From Brevibacillus_D fluminis_A (GTDB lineage: Bacteria; Bacillota; Bacilli; Brevibacillales; Brevibacillaceae): DNA of 64,000 nucleotides. Shown piece after piece: positions 1 to 9,056 of this stretch. The notes below the pieces were generated by a model that was given only the letters and a program-made list of their open reading frames with translations, did not search any database and was not told the origin of the DNA. The position numbers were made by a program, and so were the translations under genes. Every line of letters starts with the position of its first letter. Positions within the stretch are counted from its first letter, which is position 1. The stretch covers positions 5,078,001-5,142,000 of the forward strand of contig NZ_CM125436.1 in the NCBI RefSeq assembly GCF_052072235.1. The letters are read 5' to 3'.

Positions 1-70
1 ATCCGGCAATCATGACAAGCATCATGATGATAGTTGCGAAAATGGCGAGCCATTTCAGCCACCGATCCAT
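1..70 (-). CDS. ctaA: Probable heme A synthase CtaA, N-terminus only
   Basis: Partial gene cut by the left window edge; only 23 codons are visible. The ATG at 70 is preceded by an AGGTG ribosome binding site. The readable start (MDRWLKWLAIF...) is a short basic cap followed by a hydrophobic stretch, as expected for the first membrane helix of a polytopic protein. It lies 31 bp downstream of ctaB on the same strand. COX15/CtaA proteins begin in this way and convert heme O to heme A, the step after CtaB. The identification rests mainly on position and the first helix, so it is tentative; another small membrane protein is possible. Confidence 0.5.
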   Translation of the reverse strand, partial: MDRWLKWLAIFATIIMMLVMIAG

Positions 71-101
71 TTCGACACCTCATTTTATCCTGATGATCAC
101 C

Positions 102-1049
102 CTAGAACTGGATCGCGCTTATGAACATCGCGGCACACATCGCCGTCAGGTAGATCAAGGAATAACCAAACAATTTTCTCGCCCATGCCATGTCGTCTTT
201 CGTATGGAAGCCTTTGAACAGCTCAACCAGGTAAACGACGCCAAGCACCAGCGCGGTAATCAAGTAAATGTAGCCTACGTTGCCATGGAAAAACAGCAAG
301 AGCGATGCTGGAACCAGCGCCCCGGTCCAGAGGAACATTTGACGCTTGGTTTCCTCGAACCCTTTGACATTCGGCAGCATCGGCAAGCCTGCATTTCCGT
401 ACTCCTCGACTTTCATCATGGCAAGCGACAGGAAGTGCGGCATTTGCCAGATGAAGATGATCAGGAACAGCAGCCATGCCCCCATATCCACACGGCCGGT
501 TACCGCCACCCAGCCGATGACGGGCGGGGTTGCGCCGGAAATCGCGCCCACGACGGTATTGAGCGAAGACACGCGCTTCATCGGCGTGTAAATCAGCACG
601 TAGAACACGTGGCCGATCAGGCTCCACACGGCTGCCAGCGGATTCACCAGCACAGTCAAAATCAAAAGGCCGATCACCAGAAGCGACAGACCGAACAGCA
701 GTGCCGTACGCGGCGTAATTTTGCCGGTTGCGACCGCCCGGTTTTTCGTCCGTTTCATCTTCGTATCGATATCGCGGTCCCAGTAGTTGTTCAAAGCTGC
801 GCCTGACGCGATGACCAGCGCAGTCCCCAACAGCGTATTGATTGTCAAAGCCAATTGCAGCGTCCCTGCTGCTGCAAGCCACAAGCCGATGAAAGCTGTC
901 ATCAAGTTCGATGTAATGATGCCTGGTTTGCACAATTGCCAATAATCTCGCCAAGTCGCTTTCTGATTTGGCGTATCCACATGCTCGCTTGCGAGTGATG
1001 GCTCGGACTGCATGCGTTCTTCGTAAACGGCGGGTTGATCCATTCCCAA
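102..1049 (-). CDS. ctaB: Protoheme IX farnesyltransferase (heme O synthase)
   Basis: A 315-residue UbiA-superfamily prenyltransferase that attaches a farnesyl group to protoheme IX, giving heme O for the terminal oxidase. The first Asp-rich motif NNYWDRDID is intact near residue 85, followed by the conserved basic stretch KMKRTKNR; about eight or nine membrane segments follow. A hydrophilic N-terminal extension of roughly 30 residues precedes the first helix, as in other Bacillales. The start at 1049 has a strong AGAAGGAGG site a few bases upstream. It is followed by a probable ctaA and lies close to the ctaCDEF operon, though the plus-strand TauE gene separates them, so it probably has its own promoter (weak candidate at 1111-1139). 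Confidence 0.95.
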   Translation of the reverse strand: MGMDQPAVYEERMQSEPSLASEHVDTPNQKATWRDYWQLCKPGIITSNLMTAFIGLWLAAAGTLQLALTINTLLGTALVIASGAALNNYWDRDIDTKMKRTKNRAVATGKITPRTALLFGLSLLVIGLLILTVLVNPLAAVWSLIGHVFYVLIYTPMKRVSSLNTVVGAISGATPPVIGWVAVTGRVDMGAWLLFLIIFIWQMPHFLSLAMMKVEEYGNAGLPMLPNVKGFEETKRQMFLWTGALVPASLLLFFHGNVGYIYLITALVLGVVYLVELFKGFHTKDDMAWARKLFGYSLIYLTAMCAAMFISAIQF

Positions 1050-1110
1050 AATACCTCCTTCTGACGCTCTATCTATTTAAGAACCCGGCTCAAAAACGAC
1101 CAAAAATCGA

Positions 1111-1139
1111 CATAACGTCATTGTAACGAAATTTGTCAA
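1111..1139 (-). promoter_or_regulatory. Weak candidate promoter for ctaB
   Basis: A TTGACA -35 hexamer (1134-1139, minus strand) is followed after 17 bp by GTTATG (1111-1116), a poor -10. The gene-free stretch 1050-1365 otherwise shows only AT-rich sequence between the divergent ctaB and TauE genes; I see no riboswitch or repeat in it. Confidence 0.3.
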
Positions 1140-1365
1140 ACACAGTCAACAACAGGGCAAAAGCGCACTCTCGCTACTACCCGACAAAGCTACTTTATCA
1201 AATACAGCAGCGCAAAAACACACGTACTGGTGACAAATTAGCAAACTTCCCTCTGCCTATTTTTTCTGTCTCCTGCACAGAAATGGGTGGCTAACCATAG
1301 TGTGTTATAGCCCTTCCCCTTTTAACCATAATTTCATCGACCGTTTTAAAAGGACGGATGCCCGC

Positions 1366-2133
1366 ATGGATTTTCACTTAACCGCGATCGGTCTGTTCGT
1401 TGGTTTCATGGTCGGCTTGACTGGCGTTGGCGGTGCGGCAATCCTCACACCGCTTTTGATCCTACTGGGCATTTCACCCACGATCGCCGTCGGCACCGAT
1501 CTCGCCTATAACTCGATCACGAAGATTTTCGGCACCTTTCAGCATTGGCGGCAGCAAACCGTCAACTGGAAGGTGGTCCGGCTCTTTGCGATCGGAAGCG
1601 TCCCCAGCGCGATCATCGCCGTATTAACCAGCCAATGGATCCGTCACCTTTACGGCAGCAGTGATTTCCTGATCAAAAAGGTGCTCGGATTCGCCCTGAT
1701 CTTGATCCCCGTCTGCATGATTATCAAAGCCATTCACTCCCGTCGCAGCGGCAAGCCAAGTGACCGGCCGGAAAAACCGTTCGCCGAAAAACGCGGCCTG
1801 CCCATCGCCATCGGGGCCATCCTCGGCTTCATCGTCGGGTTGACCTCCATCGGCAGCGGCTCTCTGTTTGCACTCGCTCTCATGTATCTTTTCCCGATGA
1901 GCGGAAAGGAAATCGTCGGAACCGACATCGCCCACGCCCTACTGCTCGTCACTGCCGCCGGTCTCGCGCACGCAAGCTTCGGCAACGTGGATTATTCCTT
2001 GATGGTTCAGCTGCTCAGCGGTTCGATTCCCGGCGTTTTTCTCGGCAGCATTCTTTCGACGAAGGTGCCTACCTTCCTTTTGCGCTGGTGCATTACCCTG
2101 CTGATCCTGATCAGCGGAATCAAGCTTCTCTGA
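1366..2133 (+). CDS. TauE/SafE family sulfite exporter-like permease
   Basis: A 255-residue integral membrane protein of the TauE/SafE family, which moves sulfite or other organosulfur anions across the membrane. The two halves carry the family's internal repeat: GLTGVGGA at residues 17-24 and a matching GLTSIGSGS near residue 155, each at the start of a helical bundle. An upstream in-frame GTG at 1300 would add 22 hydrophilic residues, but the ATG at 1366 has AAAGGA 11 bp upstream and starts directly at the first helix, so I chose it. The gene is monocistronic and converges on the yozB-like gene, sharing the terminator at 2164-2203. The substrate cannot be read from the sequence. Confidence 0.85.
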   Translation: MDFHLTAIGLFVGFMVGLTGVGGAAILTPLLILLGISPTIAVGTDLAYNSITKIFGTFQHWRQQTVNWKVVRLFAIGSVPSAIIAVLTSQWIRHLYGSSDFLIKKVLGFALILIPVCMIIKAIHSRRSGKPSDRPEKPFAEKRGLPIAIGAILGFIVGLTSIGSGSLFALALMYLFPMSGKEIVGTDIAHALLLVTAAGLAHASFGNVDYSLMVQLLSGSIPGVFLGSILSTKVPTFLLRWCITLLILISGIKLL

Positions 2134-2163
2134 AGTCTTTCATCGTCTCTGCGCTCCACATGC

Positions 2164-2203
2164 AAAAAAACCGCCTGCTTTCGTAAGCACCGGCGGTTTT
2201 TCT
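2164..2203. terminator. Bidirectional terminator between TauE and yozB-like genes
   Basis: Inverted arms AAAAACCGCC and GGCGGTTTTT flank a short loop and carry A and T tracts on both sides, fitting Rho-independent termination of both converging genes. Confidence 0.85.
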
Positions 2204-2205
2204 TG

Positions 2206-2667
2206 TCAGAAGCCCAGTATGACTTTGATGACGCTGGACGTTGTGCCGCCCGGATAAATCACGTACAGAAGCGTGTAAACCGTAACTCCCGTAATCGCGG
2301 TGGCAAACCAGATCGACGCTGTCCAAGGTCCGATCTTTTTGTGCTTGGCAATCCGGTTTTTGTAGGCGTGCAGGAAGGTGATAATCCCCATGACAGCCGC
2401 CACCGTTGCCAAAATGATGTGGAACACCAGGAAGATCTGATAAATCATTTTGATTTCGGCTGGCCCGCCGAACAACGTATTACCGACAAAAGCCGTGCGG
2501 GATACGTAGGTAAGGAAGAAGATCGAGGCGCAAATTCCTCCGACGACCATCCATTTTCGATGGGCATCCAGATTCCTCTTTTTGACATAATACCAGCCAA
2601 TCGCAACACAGATCGCACTCAGGACGATGAAAGATGTACTGATTGTAGGCAAGATTGTAACCATCAA
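2206..2667 (-). CDS. DUF420 (YozB-like) membrane protein of the oxidase cluster
   Basis: A 153-residue protein with about five membrane helices and several membrane-located His residues (for example DAHRKW and the VFHIIL stretch), typical of the DUF420/YozB family that sits next to cytochrome oxidase genes in Bacillales. It is the last gene of the run ctaC-D-E-F-G and lies 31 bp after ctaG on the same strand. The biochemical role of the family is not established; a role in oxidase assembly or copper/heme delivery is inferred only from neighbourhood. The bidirectional terminator lies directly downstream. Confidence 0.85.
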   Translation of the reverse strand: MMVTILPTISTSFIVLSAICVAIGWYYVKKRNLDAHRKWMVVGGICASIFFLTYVSRTAFVGNTLFGGPAEIKMIYQIFLVFHIILATVAAVMGIITFLHAYKNRIAKHKKIGPWTASIWFATAITGVTVYTLLYVIYPGGTTSSVIKVILGF

Positions 2668-2698
2668 AAAAACCCTTTCAGTTTACAAATAGTCGGTC

Positions 2699-3613
2699 CT
2701 ATGCTGTGCCGCCGTTGCCATCCCCGACAGGTCGAGGCAGTATGGCCATTTGTTGGTTCGGCAGCACGTCAAGCGGCGCATCTTTTTCGCGTTCCTTGCG
2801 ATACCAACGGAAGAACGTGTAAGCCAGAATCGAGCCATAGCTCGCTTCTTGCATCAGCTTCATCAATACGCCACCGAGCACCTGGTCTTCAAGCACGCTG
2901 TGGTACTCGAACAGCTGAGGGGCATTCATGTAGGTTTCGAACAAAGGTGTTCCCGCAAATGTGATCAGTGCGCACGCTGGCGTCAGCAAAAGCCCGTTGA
3001 TAAAAATATACGCCATTTTGCGCAGCTCAGACAAGCGCTGCTGGCTCGGAATCGGCGTGAGGATCGGCCACCACATTTGGAAGGCCAGCAAGGTCAAGAG
3101 TACGTGAAACGCGATATTCCACGCCGGCATCGCGTGAAAGGCATCGAAGATTTGCGGAATGTGGTAAAACGAGAACAGCATGTTGAAAAACATTATACCG
3201 AGAAACGGATTGGTCAGCTTTGTCAGGACCGCCCCGAGAATTTTCCGATTGAAGAGCGGTTGAACCAACCACGCAGGTGTGCCCATGATCATCAGAGGCA
3301 CCATAAAAATGAACAGGAGGCACTGCTGTGCCATGTGGACGCTGAAGAGAAAATGGTGTCCATAGTATGCAACCGGGCTGCCGAGAGCCAGGTAAAACAT
3401 GAACAAGCCCGCCATAAAGGCGAGTTTTTTATGACGCGGAACAGGAGCGGAATCTGCGAATCGATTACGGTAAGGACCAACAACCGCTAAATAAAGCGCT
3501 GCGAGCAAAACGGCGATCAGCATGATCTCAGGTCCCCAAAGCTGTACAAAGGTATCAAAGCCGGAACCTGTCGTCATCGAATGGTTCATGTGGTTCATCT
3601 GGTCGTGATTCAT
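2699..3613 (-). CDS. ctaG: caa3 oxidase assembly factor CtaG
   Basis: A 304-residue polytopic membrane protein of the Bacillus-type CtaG family, needed for copper insertion or assembly of caa3 oxidase and unrelated to the Cox11-type CtaG of proteobacteria. The N-terminus is rich in His and Met (MNHDQMNHMNHSM), suggesting copper binding; about seven helices follow. The ATG at 3613 is chosen because GAGAGGGGG ends six bases upstream; an in-frame codon at 3634 would lie before this site. It follows ctaF with a 75-bp gap and precedes the DUF420 gene, the standard Bacillales order. Confidence 0.93.
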   Translation of the reverse strand: MNHDQMNHMNHSMTTGSGFDTFVQLWGPEIMLIAVLLAALYLAVVGPYRNRFADSAPVPRHKKLAFMAGLFMFYLALGSPVAYYGHHFLFSVHMAQQCLLFIFMVPLMIMGTPAWLVQPLFNRKILGAVLTKLTNPFLGIMFFNMLFSFYHIPQIFDAFHAMPAWNIAFHVLLTLLAFQMWWPILTPIPSQQRLSELRKMAYIFINGLLLTPACALITFAGTPLFETYMNAPQLFEYHSVLEDQVLGGVLMKLMQEASYGSILAYTFFRWYRKEREKDAPLDVLPNQQMAILPRPVGDGNGGTA

Positions 3614-3688
3614 AATCATCCCCCTCTCAAACAAGCTATCCTCAAGTTTAAAGGAAAGGGGGCACTATTGCCAGCGCCCCCAACCAAC

Positions 3689-4006
3689 TTACCAAATCAA
3701 CAATGTAAATACAAGAAACACCGGAAGCATGACAAGAACTGCGCCGAATACCGCGATTTTCGGGAATTCATGAGCGCGATCTTTCGCATGCATCCACACA
3801 TAAAATTGAAATGCAGCTTGAACGATGCCTAGCAGCAAGATAAACGGAAACACGAATTTGCGCGGAACCGCCTCATACGCGACTGCAACAAACGCCAGCA
3901 TGGTCAGTACGATCGACAAAAAGAATGCTACGAGATGAACTTTTGCCCCATCATGCTTCGTTACAGGTTTGCGCTCTACCGAAGTGTTGTGTGCATTTGC
4001 TCCCAT
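3689..4006 (-). CDS. ctaF: Cytochrome c oxidase subunit IV
   Basis: A 105-residue protein with a hydrophilic head followed by three membrane helices, matching the small prokaryotic subunit IV (COX4_pro) of caa3 and quinol oxidases. The ATG at 4006 lies two bases after the stop codon of ctaE and has an AGGTGG site ten bases upstream that lies inside the end of ctaE, so the two genes are probably translationally coupled. A longer reading back to 4072 would overlap ctaE by about 60 bases and is less likely. The subunit stabilises the oxidase core and is not catalytic. Confidence 0.9.
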   Translation of the reverse strand: MGANAHNTSVERKPVTKHDGAKVHLVAFFLSIVLTMLAFVAVAYEAVPRKFVFPFILLLGIVQAAFQFYVWMHAKDRAHEFPKIAVFGAVLVMLPVFLVFTLLIW

Positions 4007-4008
4007 CG

Positions 4009-4644
4009 TTATCCAGCCACCTTTTCGCCCATAATGCCCATCAAATAAACCACTGTGAAGATGAAAACCCACACCAAGTCAACAAAGTGCCAGTACAGGC
4101 TTGCAACATACAGCTTTGGTGCCGTGACGACTGTCAGGCCTTTTTTGAAGACCTGTGCAATCAATAGGCTGATCCAAAGCACACCGAACAATACGTGCGC
4201 ACCGTGGAAGCCGACAAGCGTATAGAAAGCAGAACCGAATGCGCTGGAAGTCATCGTGTGACCTTCATGCACATACTCGGTGAACTCATAAATTTCAAGA
4301 CCGAGGAACGCAAGACCCAAGATGACCGTGACGACCAGCCAAGCGACCATCGCGCTCACGTTTTTCTTGTGCATCGCCAAAATCGCCAATACAGATGTCA
4401 AGCTACTGGTCAAAAGAATGAAGGTTGCGGCTGCAACCATGCCCAATTGGAACAATTCTGCTCCGGTCGGGCCGCCATTCGTTTGATGACGGAGTGCCAG
4501 GAAGGTGGCAAACAAGCTGCCGAACAATACGGTTTCCCCGCCGAGGAAGAGCCAGAAACCGAGAACCTTATTTCTACCTTCAAGGGTGGCTTTTTCCGGT
4601 TCGTCAGGAAGAGCGCCGTGGTGAAGTGCATGATCGTTTCCCAT
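4009..4644 (-). CDS. ctaE: Cytochrome c oxidase subunit III
   Basis: A 211-residue membrane protein with five hydrophobic helices, the usual size for the short subunit III of Gram-positive caa3 oxidases. The conserved GFWLFLGGETVLFGSLFATF segment of the first helix and the late WHFVDLVW motif are both present. Its start codon overlaps the stop codon of ctaD by one base (TAATG), and its own stop lies two bases before ctaF, so the block is tightly coupled. Subunit III supports proton uptake and protects the catalytic core from turnover inactivation. Confidence 0.96.
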   Translation of the reverse strand: MGNDHALHHGALPDEPEKATLEGRNKVLGFWLFLGGETVLFGSLFATFLALRHQTNGGPTGAELFQLGMVAAATFILLTSSLTSVLAILAMHKKNVSAMVAWLVVTVILGLAFLGLEIYEFTEYVHEGHTMTSSAFGSAFYTLVGFHGAHVLFGVLWISLLIAQVFKKGLTVVTAPKLYVASLYWHFVDLVWVFIFTVVYLMGIMGEKVAG

Positions 4645-6488
4645 TACGCCTTAACCCCCTTCTCGTCAATCTCATCCGGTTCGATATGATAACCGTGGTC
4701 ATCGTATACGGAGCGGAAGAACATGCATACCAGTACGCCGGCCAAGCCGATCACGATCACTGGAACAATGTGATACATCAGGCCGTAGCCTGCGATGAAG
4801 AAACATACAGACATCAGGAACGGGATAAACGATGGCGACGGCATATGGATCGAACCGAGCGGCTCTGCATATGTCATGCCTTTGTTGCCCGCCATTTTTT
4901 CGACCCAGAGGGCATCCAAACCGCGAACCAATGGTGTTTGGGCAAAGTTGTACTCAGGCGGCGGCGATGGAATGGACCATTCCAGCGTACGCGCATCCCA
5001 TGGGTCTGCTGGTGCTTTTTTGCCGGCTTTCGCAGTTACCAGGATGTTTACCAGGAACAGCAGTGCACCGACGGTCATGATGATCGCACCGATCGAGCTG
5101 ACCATGTTGCCTGTATCCAGATCCTGGTTGTGCAAGAACGTAAATACGCGGCGCGGCATCCCCATCAAGCCGAGGAAGTGCTGCGGGAAGAAGGTCAAAT
5201 GGAAACCGATGAAGAACAGCCAGAAGTTCCATTTCCCTACTTTTTCGCTCAGGGTGATACCGAACATTTTTGGCCACCAGTAATAGAGACCGGAGAACAA
5301 TCCGTTGATCAAACCACCGACGATAACGTAGTGGAAGTGAGCAACGACGAAATAGCTGTCATGGTATTGGAAGTCAGCTGCTGGCATCGCCAACATTACC
5401 CCTGTCATACCACCGATAACAAATGTTGGAATGAATCCGATTGCAAACAGGTTCGCCGTCGTGAACCGGATTTGTCCGCCCCACATGGTGAGAATCCAGT
5501 TAAAGATTTTGATACCGGTCGGCACCGCGATCAACATCGTCGCCACACCGAACAGCGAGTTGGCGATCGGGCCAAGACCTACTGTGAACATGTGGTGAGC
5601 CCACACCATGAAGCCGAGGAAGCCGATCAGAACTGTCGCGAATACCATCGAACTGTATCCGAACAAACGCTTGCTCGAGAACGTACTCAAAACTTCCGAG
5701 ATCACACCGAATGCCGGCAAGATCAGGATGTAAACCTCAGGGTGACCGAACACCCAGAACAAGTGCTCCCAGATGGTTACGTTACCACCGGCAGCTGTAT
5801 CAAAGAAGTTAGCGCCGAAGAGGCGGTCAAACATCAAAAGGACGAGAGAAACAGTGATCGCCGGGAAAGCCAGCAGGATCAGTCCGGAAGTGACGAAAGA
5901 ACTCCAGGTAAAGAGCGGCATACGCATGAACGTCATGCCTGGCGCACGCATGTTGATGATGGTTACCAGGAAGTTGATACCACCGATCAGCGTACCGATA
6001 CCGGCGATCTGCAGACCGACGACGTAAAAGTCGACCCCATGTCCGCTAAACTCCGGATTGGCCAATGTCGGATAACTGGTCCAGCCTGCATCAGGAGCGC
6101 CGCCCAAGAACCAGCTTGTGTTCAAGAGAACGCCACCAAAGAAGAACAACCAGAAACCAAGAGAGTTGACAAACGGGAACGCAACGTCACGCGCGCCGAT
6201 TTGCAGCGGAATTACAGCGTTCATCAACGCGAAGATAATCGGCATCGCAGCCAGGAAGATCATTGTCGTACCGTGCATGGTGATCAATTGGTTAAAGGTG
6301 GCTCCGCCGACCAATGTATTTTCTGGATACATCAATTGAAGACGGATGAGCAGCGCTTCGATACCACCAAGTAAGAAGAAGAAGCCTCCTGCCACCAAAT
6401 AGAGAATCGCGATCTTCTTATGGTCTACGGTCGTAAGGTAGTCCCACAATCCCGATCTCTTCTTGTGAGAATGAGCATGTGCAGCCAC
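4644..6488 (-). CDS. ctaD: Cytochrome c oxidase subunit I (caa3 type)
   Basis: The 614-residue catalytic subunit of the heme-copper oxidase that reduces oxygen to water and pumps protons. Metal ligands are all visible: ITMHGT (heme a His), FGHPEVYILIL (CuB His and the cross-linked Tyr), WAHHMF (two CuB His) and VAHFHYVIVG (heme a3 and heme a His). The C-terminal extension with extra helices is usual for caa3 subunit I of Bacillales. The gene follows ctaC and overlaps ctaE by one base. The long open frame on the opposite strand is a compositional shadow. Confidence 0.98.
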   Translation of the reverse strand: MAAHAHSHKKRSGLWDYLTTVDHKKIAILYLVAGGFFFLLGGIEALLIRLQLMYPENTLVGGATFNQLITMHGTTMIFLAAMPIIFALMNAVIPLQIGARDVAFPFVNSLGFWLFFFGGVLLNTSWFLGGAPDAGWTSYPTLANPEFSGHGVDFYVVGLQIAGIGTLIGGINFLVTIINMRAPGMTFMRMPLFTWSSFVTSGLILLAFPAITVSLVLLMFDRLFGANFFDTAAGGNVTIWEHLFWVFGHPEVYILILPAFGVISEVLSTFSSKRLFGYSSMVFATVLIGFLGFMVWAHHMFTVGLGPIANSLFGVATMLIAVPTGIKIFNWILTMWGGQIRFTTANLFAIGFIPTFVIGGMTGVMLAMPAADFQYHDSYFVVAHFHYVIVGGLINGLFSGLYYWWPKMFGITLSEKVGKWNFWLFFIGFHLTFFPQHFLGLMGMPRRVFTFLHNQDLDTGNMVSSIGAIIMTVGALLFLVNILVTAKAGKKAPADPWDARTLEWSIPSPPPEYNFAQTPLVRGLDALWVEKMAGNKGMTYAEPLGSIHMPSPSFIPFLMSVCFFIAGYGLMYHIVPVIVIGLAGVLVCMFFRSVYDDHGYHIEPDEIDEKGVKA

Positions 6489-6556
6489 GGTTTTACCTCC
6501 TTTGCAGTTTCACTTGAGTCAAAAACGGCTTGACTCATCGCTCGTTTCATATGAAA

Positions 6557-7591
6557 TTATTGCTTTGGCAACCCATTATCGTAATCGATTTTCAGCTCGC
6601 CGAGGTACTCAACCAGCGCGTTGATTTGATCGTCCGGCAGGTTCAGGTTCGGCATTTTGTTGCCTGGTTTCATTGCTTGCGGATCTTTCAACCATTTATG
6701 TAGCTCTTCTGCGTTGTTAGGAAGAATACCAGCAAGGCGTTCGCGACTTGCAAGATCGGTCAGGTTTGGACCCAAACGACCACCTTCAGAGCCAATCGCG
6801 TGGCATCCGATACAGCTTTTCTTGAATACTTCCTGGCCTTGTTTTGCCAAATCGGTTTTTGGCGTAACAGAAGCCGTTTTCAATTTTGTCGCCCATTCAT
6901 CGAACTTCGCCTGGTCAACTGCAACCACTTTGAAGTCCATCAGCGCATGGGCCGCACCACAAAGCTCAGCACATTTGCCTTTATAAATGCCCGGTTTGTC
7001 TGCCTGGAGCCAGATGTGGTTTTCGTCACCAGGGTTGGTGTCGATTTTACCGCCGAGTGCAGGAATCCAGAATGCATGGATAACGTCAGCAGACGTAACG
7101 GTAAATTGAACTTTTTTCCCGGTAGGAATATACAGGTCTTGCGCAGTGTGGATGCCCAGGTCTGGATATTCGAATTCCCACCAGAATTGGTGAGCCGTGA
7201 CATTCACTTGCATCGCTTCAGCTTTGTCATAACGCTTCTCCAAATCAAAGCCGATCGTAACCGTTGGTACCGCCATGATGATCAAAAGCACAAAAGGAAT
7301 AACTGTCCAAATGATTTCCAGTTTATGATTCCCTTCAACCTGCTTCGGATAACCGGTTTGACCTGGCTTTTTGCGATAGCGAAGCAAAACATAAACCCAA
7401 AGAATGAAGACGACACAGAAAACGCCAGCCATGATGCCGAAGGTAAGCTTCATCAACCAGAATTGGGATTCTGCCACAGGCCCAGACGGCGTTAAGGCAG
7501 AGAGGGTTGGGTCGCCACAACCCGTAAGCACTAGCGTCAACGCCATTACGGCGAAAAGCAGACGCATAGCATGATGCCAACGACTCTTCAT
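6557..7591 (-). CDS. ctaC: Cytochrome c oxidase subunit II with fused cytochrome c domain
   Basis: A 344-residue lipoprotein that accepts electrons from cytochrome c. A signal peptide ends in the lipobox LTGC (Cys25); two membrane helices follow (about 45-70 and 92-115). The CuA site is complete: His172, then CAELCGAAHALM with Cys207, Glu209, Cys211, His215 and Met218. A C-terminal cytochrome c domain carries the heme motif CIGCH at 260-264 and a late Met ligand region, which defines the caa3 type. The ATG at 7591 has GAAAGTGGGG upstream; an earlier in-frame Met at 7660 has no such site and would hide the signal peptide. First gene of the ctaCDEFG block. Confidence 0.97.
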   Translation of the reverse strand: MKSRWHHAMRLLFAVMALTLVLTGCGDPTLSALTPSGPVAESQFWLMKLTFGIMAGVFCVVFILWVYVLLRYRKKPGQTGYPKQVEGNHKLEIIWTVIPFVLLIIMAVPTVTIGFDLEKRYDKAEAMQVNVTAHQFWWEFEYPDLGIHTAQDLYIPTGKKVQFTVTSADVIHAFWIPALGGKIDTNPGDENHIWLQADKPGIYKGKCAELCGAAHALMDFKVVAVDQAKFDEWATKLKTASVTPKTDLAKQGQEVFKKSCIGCHAIGSEGGRLGPNLTDLASRERLAGILPNNAEELHKWLKDPQAMKPGNKMPNLNLPDDQINALVEYLGELKIDYDNGLPKQ

Positions 7592-8003
7592 ACAATAAAC
7601 CCCACTTTCTCTGTGTTGTAATAGATCCAGCTGTGCCTCCAGCCGGAAATCTATTAGCACCCTTTTTTACACGAGTACCGAATGAATGCTCGGCAGGTTA
7701 CTTCCATCTCTTATCATAACCACAAAGATGAAAAGTAATAGCAAACATTCCCCAGTCTCAAGGCAAAAAAGAGCACCGGCGATCAGTGATCGAATAAGTG
7801 CAAAACGGTCGGGGCCGTTTTGTTTGACCGCGAACGGTCATAACCTAAATTATGAAAAACGTGGAAGCCGTTTTTCACAGAAAAAAGCCGCTCACTCGGG
7901 TTTGGCATAGCCCGGGAGAGCTACTTCTCATTAAGTATACCTAAAAAACATTGGAAAGAATTTGTCTTTTGTTAGCAATTTGTTAACAATTTTGTGAACA
8001 ATA
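7592..8003. other. Hairpin-rich intergenic region upstream of ctaC
   Basis: No credible gene. Several inverted repeats follow one another: AAAACGG/CCGTTTT near 7801-7824, GACCG/CGGTC near 7827-7840, TGAAAAACG/CGTTTTTCA near 7853-7878, and a GCTC/GAGC stem enclosing CGGGTT/AGCCCG near 7890-7921. It lies upstream of ctaC (minus strand) and just downstream of the DMT exporter gene, so it could hold the exporter's terminator and a ctaC leader. I recognise no riboswitch class. Confidence 0.5.
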
Positions 8004-8939
8004 TTACGAACTTTTTTCCAACGGTTTTCGCTGGCCCAAAATGCTGTGCAAAACCATTCCTGCCATCACGAGCACCATCCCGACATTGGACCATGCGGAC
8101 GGCAGCGGCGCTTGCAAAATCAGCATCTCCAGCACGACCGCAAAGATCACCTCCCCCGCTTGCGTCGCCTCGATTGCTGCCAGCTGCTGGGCATTCCCTT
8201 TGGCCATGTCGGTCGCCGAAAAAAACAGCAGCGTCGCCACGACGCCGGACGTGATCGCGACTAGGAGCGTCTGGACAAGTTGACCGGCTGATGGCAAGCC
8301 CGCATCGTTCCACCCGATCGCCGCGAGGATCACCCAGAGCGGCAAACTGGCAATCGTCATGCCCAGCGTTCGCTGAAAGGCGTCGAGACGCCCTTGGCAC
8401 AATGCCATCATCTTGCGGTTGCCCAGCGGATAGGCGAAGGCGGCGATCAAGACCGGGATGACGCCGAACAGCAACTGCGCCACAGACAAGCCTTCGGCAT
8501 GCTGCAGCTGCATGACGGCGACGCCGAGCAAAATCAAGCCTGACATCCACAGGCCATGCAGCGGAATTTTTTGCTTCCGTCCGTCTGCATCCTGAAAAAA
8601 CGGGACCAAAAGCGAGCCTGCCACAATGGTGATTTGCCATGTGCCAGCCGTAAGCCAGCCCGGACTGTAAGCCGCGGCGAAGGTGATCGGGGCATAAAAC
8701 AATCCGAAGCCGACAAAGCTCCACCACACCCATGCCCACGGCCGCTGTCTCATTTCCACGAACAGCGCCCGCAAATTGCCGCGATACCAGACCAGACCGA
8801 GCAGAAGCGGAACCATGAAAAAGTAGCGGAGCGACGAACTCCACAGCCAGCTACCACCCGACAGGTCCATCGCCCGGTTCAACACAAAGGTAAATGCGAA
8901 AAAAAATGATGCCGCGATGCCAAGCAAAATGGCCTTCAA
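8004..8939 (-). CDS. EmrE_3-type putative multidrug efflux transporter (DMT superfamily)
   Basis: A 311-residue protein with ten predicted helices in two five-helix repeats, matching the drug/metabolite transporter superfamily and most like the putative multidrug resistance efflux group (EmrE_3). I chose the TTG at 8939: GAGGGG lies six bases upstream and the first helix begins at once. In-frame ATG codons at 8981 and 8969 lie in or just after an extended -10 promoter (8980-8988) and lack a ribosome binding site. Single-gene unit; the exporter substrate is unknown. Confidence 0.8.
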   Translation of the reverse strand: MKAILLGIAASFFFAFTFVLNRAMDLSGGSWLWSSSLRYFFMVPLLLGLVWYRGNLRALFVEMRQRPWAWVWWSFVGFGLFYAPITFAAAYSPGWLTAGTWQITIVAGSLLVPFFQDADGRKQKIPLHGLWMSGLILLGVAVMQLQHAEGLSVAQLLFGVIPVLIAAFAYPLGNRKMMALCQGRLDAFQRTLGMTIASLPLWVILAAIGWNDAGLPSAGQLVQTLLVAITSGVVATLLFFSATDMAKGNAQQLAAIEATQAGEVIFAVVLEMLILQAPLPSAWSNVGMVLVMAGMVLHSILGQRKPLEKSS

Positions 8940-8979
8940 TCCAATCCCCTCTTTGCCGTAACATACCATGCGTTTTTTC

Positions 8980-8988
8980 ATTATAACA
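8980..8988 (-). promoter_or_regulatory. Extended -10 promoter of the DMT exporter
   Basis: TGTTATAAT on the minus strand is a perfect extended -10. It sits about 40 bp upstream of the TTG start and supports that start over upstream ATG codons. Confidence 0.6.
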
Positions 8989-9009
8989 GGGGTTTCCTGA
9001 TCGCGGCCG

Positions 9010-9048
9010 AAAAAAAAGCAGCCTTCTTCCATCGCAAGAAGAGGCTGC
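9010..9048 (-). terminator. Terminator of the YknXYZ-like operon
   Basis: On the minus strand GCAGCCTCTTCTT pairs with AAGAAGGCTGC across a short loop and is followed by eight T residues, directly after the stop codon at 9057. Confidence 0.85.
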
Positions 9049-9056
9049 CCATGATC

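Noticed and set aside
4425..6374. Long open frame of about 650 codons on the strand opposite ctaD
   Set aside because: It mirrors the codon pattern of ctaD, has Arg/His/Gln-rich composition without any domain, and lies fully inside a certain gene.
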